A stretch of DNA of 9,879 nucleotides from Candidatus Altarchaeales archaeon (GTDB lineage Archaea; Altiarchaeota; Altiarchaeia; IMC4; SCGC-AAA252-I15). The notes under the pieces are model-generated. The model did no database searches. It saw nothing but the letters and a program-made list of their open reading frames with translations, and had not been told where the DNA came from. The stretch lies in the NCBI GenBank assembly GCA_014729705.1, contig WJJK01000361.1, forward strand, positions 1 through 9,879. Direction: 5' to 3'. Of this stretch, positions 5,694 to 9,879 are shown one piece after another (positions within the stretch are counted from its first letter, which is position 1; every line of letters begins with the position of its first letter). Position numbers and translations under genes: made by a program.

Positions 5694-6352
5694 TGTTCGT
5701 CCTCTTCTTTCAAGACACGTAGACATCTATCCCAGTCTTCTTCCGTATCGATGTCAAGGTTTTGTGGGTAGGCTGTTTCACAGAAGAGAGGTTTTTTACC
5801 GACTCTGTTACGTCCGTTTCCCAAGAAGGAATCCCTAGTAAAGAGATAGAAGCAAGAGTTCTCAACGAACACAGGATTGATATCTTGCGTCTGCTCCAGG
5901 ACAGACGGGTTATGATTTATCGGAATTGATCTGTTTGCTTCCATTCTCCAACAGCGCGCCTGTATCCTGTCTGCAGAACACACAGAGTCGAAGCTCTCAC
6001 CAATTGACTCAGCAGCATGTACTACTGTTTCAGGTTTCAGAAAGGGGTTGGTGACATGTACCTGAGCGTAGATGCATTCCTGCTTGCATACCGTTAAGAA
6101 ATAGTCTATAAGGAGATTGACAGACACGTCATGGCCCTTGAGATTCTCTTTCCTTAGGTATACCTCAACATGCTGAAGGTCTTCGTCCTGTTTAATCATC
6201 TTGAGAACATCGGGATTATCTGTATCCACGAACACCGATAGGTCTCTGTACTTCATGAGAACATGCTTGTACAGGGGGATCCCTCCAAAATCCCGGAAGT
6301 TCTTGCCGGGCACTCTCTGAGACTCTTTCTTCAAAGGGACAAAGACGACCAT
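5690..6352 (-). CDS. CMP-sugar synthetase, acylneuraminate/KDO cytidylyltransferase type
   Basis: This 220-residue protein activates an acidic ketose with CTP to a CMP-sugar, releasing pyrophosphate. It carries the nucleotide-binding signature VPLKKESQRVPGKNF (5-19), a VHVTNPFLKPETV segment (98-110) matching LQPTSPLR in NeuA, and LDIDTEEDW (199-207) with D200 and D202 near the expected metal site. The length is normal for NeuA/KdsB-like enzymes (about 220-250). The start overlaps the preceding stop as TGATG. Its partner downstream is an aldolase rather than the NeuB synthase, so the sugar may not be sialic acid; KDO-like, KDN-like or another ulosonic acid is equally possible. A second, truncated relative survives at 3941-4051. 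The symbol is left empty because the substrate is unknown. Confidence 0.9.
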   Translation of the reverse strand: MVVFVPLKKESQRVPGKNFRDFGGIPLYKHVLMKYRDLSVFVDTDNPDVLKMIKQDEDLQHVEVYLRKENLKGHDVSVNLLIDYFLTVCKQECIYAQVHVTNPFLKPETVVHAAESIGESFDSVCSADRIQARCWRMEANRSIPINHNPSVLEQTQDINPVFVENSCFYLFTRDSFLGNGRNRVGKKPLFCETAYPQNLDIDTEEDWDRCLRVLKEEDEQ

Positions 6353-7785
6353 CAGAACAACTCTTCATAGTTAACTCGTTCATATACCTTCAAATTTCCT
6401 CCCACAGTAGCGTTGTAAATCTTGGTTCCAGCCCTCTCAGCCATTCTCTTGGCGAGCACGTGAGACTGGTGCATGTTGTGGTTGAGGATGTGGCCAGGAC
6501 ACCCCGGTGTTCCATAGTCTGCTGAGAAATGGTTCTTATCACTGCCGGAGTTTGATTCCCCACAGTTTTCCTGGAACCCGAGGTCGCACCCGATGAGATA
6601 TATCTCCTTGAAACCCATATACACAGCGATCTCCAAGGAGACCAAGATAGTTGACCCGTACTTTGTAACTCCCTTCGTAATGTCGTGCGACCAATAGCTG
6701 TCTGGATAGGACGGCATCTTGTCACCGTGTCCTTTGCAGGACAGAAAATGAACGTTCGATTGTTCAAAGAACTTCCGGTAATGGGCGCTGACGAACGAAG
6801 GGATACCTTCATTCACACTTTGAACAGCATCTACGCGCCATGTCTCTTTTGAGATGTTGTCGGTCATCACCGAATAGTATGAAGGTCTCCAACTCGTGTC
6901 TTTGTAGATCAGAGCTATTCGATTCATTCCTATGGATACGTCGTTGAACATAAGCTCCAGATTTGTCTTTCGGAGGCTGGGTCCGTTCCCTACCACGAAA
7001 CATCTTTGGCCTTTGTGGTAGTTTCGATAATCCTCGACTTTTGGAAGGAACGCCGCAGGAACTCTCTTAGCAAGTGGTTTAACGTAGGCGTACCCGAAGG
7101 TAAGGAAGTTCGGCTCGTTGGCTGCGAGGGCATTCTTTTTGTATCTCTTCATGTAAGCGGGAACGATGTCCCGGTGTTTTCTCCACCGACTAAAGACAGC
7201 TTTGTAGTCGTAGGGCTCGAAGGTGCCTCCGTAAATGCTTTCTATCTCTTTCTTCGTGTAGTTAGTCTGATCGGCAAAAGTTTCGTGTATCTCTGCTATA
7301 GCGGCAGTAGCCAGAAGAAAGCCACCTGGTTTCAGACACTCTTTACAAAGCTTGATCACCTGCCTGTTCTTTGGTGTGGGAAGATGCTCGAGAGCAGATA
7401 CAGATATGAACGCGTCTATACTGTTAGGTTTGACTCCAAGACCCTTCCTGAGGGCAGTATCCAGGAAGTCGCCCTGAAGGTCGACGTAATCGGACGGCCA
7501 TCTTTTCATGTCGATCCCGACGATCTTGATACCATACTTCTCCTCCAGATATCCGTGGATCGCTCCAGGCCCGCACCCTATGTCAATGAACTTCATGCCG
7601 GGTTTCACTTTTCCCTGCTTGCTAAGCTCATCAAACATCATCGCAACGAAGGAATAGTCCATTGGGTAGTTCCATCCAATGGACCCGTTACCGAGCAGGC
7701 TGTGCTTTCTGATTTCAGCAAGGTTGCCTTGTTCGTAGGCGAACGGATCTATCTGACCGGGGTCGAGTAGTCGTAAGAGGTTCAT
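6352..7785 (-). CDS. Fusion of SAM methyltransferase and NGPS-motif (DUF115/GT42-like) domain
   Basis: This is a 477-residue two-domain protein. Residues about 40-235 form a class I methyltransferase: motif I FIDIGCGPG (66-74), acidic D92 in GIDMKRW, SVSALEHLP (128-136) and LKPGGFLL (151-158). Residues about 258-477 form a second Rossmann domain with CFVVGNGPSLRK (262-273), SIGMNRI, WRPSYYSVMTDN (299-310), TKYGSTILVSLEIAVYMGF (374-392), IYLIGCDLGF (395-404) and a His-rich NHNMHQSH. The GNGPS...S/TG...GxD pattern is shared by DUF115/MptE-like proteins and GT42 (CstII-type) sialyltransferases. Glycosyl transfer from a CMP-sugar is plausible with the synthetase just downstream, but unproven. ATG 7785 gives an ATGA overlap with the upstream gene and good spacing to AGAAAG; ATG 7791 in the same frame is an alternative. 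No signal peptide is seen. Confidence 0.82.
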   Translation of the reverse strand: MNLLRLLDPGQIDPFAYEQGNLAEIRKHSLLGNGSIGWNYPMDYSFVAMMFDELSKQGKVKPGMKFIDIGCGPGAIHGYLEEKYGIKIVGIDMKRWPSDYVDLQGDFLDTALRKGLGVKPNSIDAFISVSALEHLPTPKNRQVIKLCKECLKPGGFLLATAAIAEIHETFADQTNYTKKEIESIYGGTFEPYDYKAVFSRWRKHRDIVPAYMKRYKKNALAANEPNFLTFGYAYVKPLAKRVPAAFLPKVEDYRNYHKGQRCFVVGNGPSLRKTNLELMFNDVSIGMNRIALIYKDTSWRPSYYSVMTDNISKETWRVDAVQSVNEGIPSFVSAHYRKFFEQSNVHFLSCKGHGDKMPSYPDSYWSHDITKGVTKYGSTILVSLEIAVYMGFKEIYLIGCDLGFQENCGESNSGSDKNHFSADYGTPGCPGHILNHNMHQSHVLAKRMAERAGTKIYNATVGGNLKVYERVNYEELF

Positions 7786-8423
7786 GAGCATTCTTTCTGA
7801 ACTACAAATGTCGTTCCACAGGCTCCGTGCATGTAGAAGCCCTTTTCTTCAAAAGAGATGCTGTCCACGGCAGCTTTCACACCAGGCCACGCGTCAATCC
7901 CGTAATCATCAAAAACCAAGAAACCCCCGGGTGAAATGAGAGGACTATACATCTCAAAGTCTTCTCGTGCCCCATCCTCGCTGTGGTCTCCGTCGATGAG
8001 AAATAGATTGAATGTGAGACCCAGAGCCTTGACCTTATTCAATGTTTCTATGTCGTGCGAGTTTCCTTCGACCAAGAAGTAAGGGTGACCATGCTTGTTG
8101 CACCGATCTACGTTTTCTTTCACCGTATCTACTGTGACAGGAACCTCACTATCTCTGTCGTAGAACCGACCATCAAAAATGTCGATACCTACAAAAGTAC
8201 AGGGCTCTTTACGTTGGATGCCTGCAATGAGCGAGGCTCCATGATATGTCCCTATTTCTCCATAGACCTTGCACTTGTTTTTCAGAAACTCTCTCAGAGA
8301 GAGAAGTACTCCGAACTGATCACCAAGGCAAGCCCTGCCCTTCAGGAAGTCGAATAGACCTTGAATGCGTGATCGCTCTTGGCAAAGCGTCTGTTTACTG
8401 AAGGCTACCTTATCCTTTAGCAT
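7782..8423 (-). CDS. Class I SAM methyltransferase, Methyltransf_24/cephalosporin hydroxylase-like
   Basis: This 213-residue protein shows YGEIGTYHGASLIAGI (54-69) as the SAM loop, FVGIDIFDG (77-85) with D81, FLIDGDHSEDGAREDF (141-156) with the D144-G-D-H metal-type motif, and LISPGGFLVFDDYG (162-175). This set is typical of the Methyltransf_24/TylF group that O-methylates sugars, often with Mg2+. The target is probably a hydroxyl on the glycan or its precursor. ATG 8423 overlaps the previous gene by 14 nt and follows GGAG closely (4 nt), which is a tight spacing, so a slightly different start is possible. The longer opening to 8507 lies inside the upstream gene and encodes nothing family-like. 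Confidence 0.85.
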   Translation of the reverse strand: MLKDKVAFSKQTLCQERSRIQGLFDFLKGRACLGDQFGVLLSLREFLKNKCKVYGEIGTYHGASLIAGIQRKEPCTFVGIDIFDGRFYDRDSEVPVTVDTVKENVDRCNKHGHPYFLVEGNSHDIETLNKVKALGLTFNLFLIDGDHSEDGAREDFEMYSPLISPGGFLVFDDYGIDAWPGVKAAVDSISFEEKGFYMHGACGTTFVVQKECS

Positions 8424-9105
8424 ATTTCTCCATGGCTTTTTTGAAGTCAAGACTCTCGAACCCAGGAATATTAAAGACCGGGCTTGTTTGAATGCACCGG
8501 ACCCCATAACTAGGGACCTGCTGAGACAGTTCTTGCCACGCCGCCCTGTGGTATGGAGCGTTAGGTGTGTTGTAGACGTCTCCCACTACTTGATACTCAT
8601 CGAAAAAGTAGTTTGGATTTTTTTCAGGGGTCTCTGTCAACTTGTAGGTGGCTCTTGTGTTCGGTAGTGTGATGCGATCAGCTACCTTCTCTTTGTAGTT
8701 GCAGTCCACACCTGTTATAATTATCGTGTCGTATCCGAGTTCGATTGCAAACCGAACAGCGCAAGTACCTGTAGTTACGTGGTTGAATTTCTGGCCCTTA
8801 AAATTAGGGGGGTGCTCTTTCAGGACCACGCGGTCGTTGGGCTCGAAATCTTTGAAGTTGACCTTGTAGAAGCAGAATTTATCGATGCCGTTACTCTCAT
8901 CAGCAATGAGCTTAAGAAACTCATCCTTGTGGGATTCTGTGACGGAAGCATCGAAACAGAGGTAATAGCTCGGGAACCATCCATAAGTTCTGAGCAATCT
9001 GTAGATTGCATTCATTCCTATCGCAGGAACACCGGAATTTTGGATTAGCTGCAAATATTCCTTCTTCATTGATGGGCCGTTCCCTATCACAACAATCGAT
9101 TTCAT
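8410..9105 (-). CDS. Stand-alone NGPS-motif protein (DUF115/MptE-like, GT42-like)
   Basis: This 231-residue protein starts directly with SIVVIGNGPSMKK (3-15), followed by AIGMNAIYRL, WFPSYYLCFD (43-52), VTTGTCAVRFAIELGY (110-125), IIITGVDCNY (128-137) and PYHRAAWQEL (184-193). The layout parallels CstII of Campylobacter (AGNGPSL, ITSG, IALGYKTIYLCGIDF, then an essential His), and H186 may be the counterpart; that comparison is from memory. The same domain forms the C-terminal half of the fusion protein at 6352-7785. The start overlaps the preceding methyltransferase stop as ATGA, so the pair is probably translated together. Candidate roles are a CMP-sugar glycosyltransferase or a relative with another transferase activity. 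Family-level recognition is good, function is inferred. Confidence 0.8.
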   Translation of the reverse strand: MKSIVVIGNGPSMKKEYLQLIQNSGVPAIGMNAIYRLLRTYGWFPSYYLCFDASVTESHKDEFLKLIADESNGIDKFCFYKVNFKDFEPNDRVVLKEHPPNFKGQKFNHVTTGTCAVRFAIELGYDTIIITGVDCNYKEKVADRITLPNTRATYKLTETPEKNPNYFFDEYQVVGDVYNTPNAPYHRAAWQELSQQVPSYGVRCIQTSPVFNIPGFESLDFKKAMEKYAKG

Positions 9106-9749
9106 TTGTAGACCCTTTCTGCAACACAGACAATGAAATCTTTTTTTTCAAGAGCAGCCGTTAATGTATGCGTCTGGTAATCCTGATACTGTATCTGTGT
9201 CAGCTTAAAACCAGCCTCATTCAACCATGCTAAGAGCTTGGGCTCGTTGATGTGAAAAGTCTTGTGGAAACCCATCTTCTTGGCTATCTCTGAATCTTCC
9301 TGCATATAAGGCACGGAGAAAACCAACTTTCCGAATGGCTTCAGAGCAACGTGGTATATCTTGAGCACTTTCCGTATATCATTCTCTTCAAGATGCTCGA
9401 TAGTCTCAAATGATACTATCATGTCGAAAATTCCAACATGCTGTAAAGCTCGAATGTCTTCACAGGTGAATACGACATTCCCAACATCCTTGTACATCTC
9501 TTTTATATGTTCCACTACACGGGAATCAATATCAGCGCCGACAACCTTACTGGCGATTTCAGATAGCATAACAGAGCCGTACCCTGTACCGCAAGCAAAG
9601 TCACCTACCACATCGCCACCCTTCAAAAGACCCTTCGCAAACTCATATCTACGGTAGTGTGATCTCTGATACATGTCGAAGCTACCATAATCGATAGCCC
9701 TGGCATCAATAACAATCCGTTCACCATTGCCGCCTAAATCGTATGCCAT
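9102..9749 (-). CDS. Class I SAM-dependent methyltransferase
   Basis: This 215-residue protein has a clear methyltransferase core: motif I VVGDFACGTGYGSVML (47-62), GADID (71-75) with D73 binding the SAM ribose, EDIRAL (97-102), SFETIEHLEE (113-122) and LKPFGKLVFSVPY (136-148). It resembles Methyltransf_11/23-type small-molecule enzymes found in glycan clusters. ATG 9749 was chosen because GAGGG precedes it by 5 nt; the GTG six nt upstream (9755) would lie inside that ribosome site. The stop of the gene upstream (TGA 9754-9752) falls 2 nt before this ATG. It feeds by ATGA overlap into the NGPS-motif gene, mirroring the domain order of the downstream fusion protein. The methyl acceptor is unknown, probably a sugar. 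Confidence 0.87.
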   Translation of the reverse strand: MAYDLGGNGERIVIDARAIDYGSFDMYQRSHYRRYEFAKGLLKGGDVVGDFACGTGYGSVMLSEIASKVVGADIDSRVVEHIKEMYKDVGNVVFTCEDIRALQHVGIFDMIVSFETIEHLEENDIRKVLKIYHVALKPFGKLVFSVPYMQEDSEIAKKMGFHKTFHINEPKLLAWLNEAGFKLTQIQYQDYQTHTLTAALEKKDFIVCVAERVYK

Positions 9750-9751
9750 AG

Positions 9752-9879
9752 TCACCCTCTTTTCCAGTGAATTACCGGAAGGACTGTATCCGCGTGAGCC
9801 ACATTAACGGAACCTCCCAAATTAACATGTTCTCCAAAAGGTCGGTTAAGATCTGTTGTCCTATGCTCTGGGCCTACTG
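9752..9879 (-). CDS. 3' end of an unrecognised gene, cut by window edge
   Basis: Only the last 41 codons are visible (frame starting at 9877), ending in TGA at 9754-9752, 2 nt before the next start. The other two minus-strand frames meet stops almost at once, while this one stays open, and its end sits in the next gene's ribosome site as elsewhere in the block. The peptide ends HADTVLPVIHWKRG. I do not recognise the family. Confidence 0.55.
   Translation of the reverse strand, partial: VGPEHRTTDLNRPFGEHVNLGGSVNVAHADTVLPVIHWKRG

Noticed and set aside
7006..7770. 254-codon open frame on the plus strand
   Set aside because: It is antisense to the well-conserved methyltransferase-NGPS fusion gene, has no family-like motif, and every other gene is on the minus strand.
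8289..8303. CT/AG inverted repeat as a possible regulatory hairpin
   Set aside because: It is a low-complexity stretch encoding part of LLSLREF in the Methyltransf_24-type gene, with no intergenic position or T-run to make it a terminator.

Overview
The window reads as one dense, single-direction gene block. Every supportable gene lies on the minus strand, so transcription runs from the right end to the left end. Most neighbours overlap by 1-14 nt (ATGA, TGATG or TAATG junctions), Shine-Dalgarno sites sit inside the preceding gene, and no gene-free stretch exceeds about 120 nt. I see no promoter, terminator, tRNA, CRISPR array or insertion sequence. The content is glycan biosynthesis plus a free-standing HNH-AP2 homing endonuclease. 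That mix suggests a large tailed-phage genome with a glycan-modification island. A bacterial surface-polysaccharide locus cannot be excluded, because no structural or replication gene is visible.

Order of transcription (right to left): the last 41 codons of an unrecognised gene; a class I SAM methyltransferase; a stand-alone NGPS-motif Rossmann protein resembling DUF115/MptE-like and GT42 sialyltransferase-like proteins; a Methyltransf_24-type methyltransferase; a fusion of a methyltransferase with a second NGPS domain; a NeuA/KdsB-type CMP-sugar synthetase; an HpcH/HpaI aldolase; a D-2-hydroxyacid dehydrogenase; a remnant of the 3' end of a second cytidylyltransferase; an AT-rich sulfotransferase; a DegT-family sugar aminotransferase homologue lacking the PLP lysine; the first 33 codons of a Nudix (GDP-mannose hydrolase-like) gene; the HNH-AP2 endonuclease; a complete, diverged Nudix gene; and a GDP-L-fucose synthase running off the left edge.

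Inferred biology: the left part handles GDP-deoxysugars (GDP-fucose synthase, Nudix, DegT homologue). The centre may build and activate an acidic ketose (pyruvate aldolase, dehydrogenase, CMP transferase). The right part may transfer and methylate sugars, with a sulfotransferase adding a further decoration.

The most striking feature is a pair of replacement scars. A Nudix gene head is cut off exactly where the HNH cassette begins, and a complete Nudix gene follows only about 60% identical to that head over the same stretch. Separately, a cytidylyltransferase tail sits three genes downstream of an intact cytidylyltransferase. Both fit allele replacement by recombination, in the first case next to a homing endonuclease. 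The DegT Lys-to-Gly change and an in-frame 30-bp tandem duplication in the Nudix gene are further oddities.
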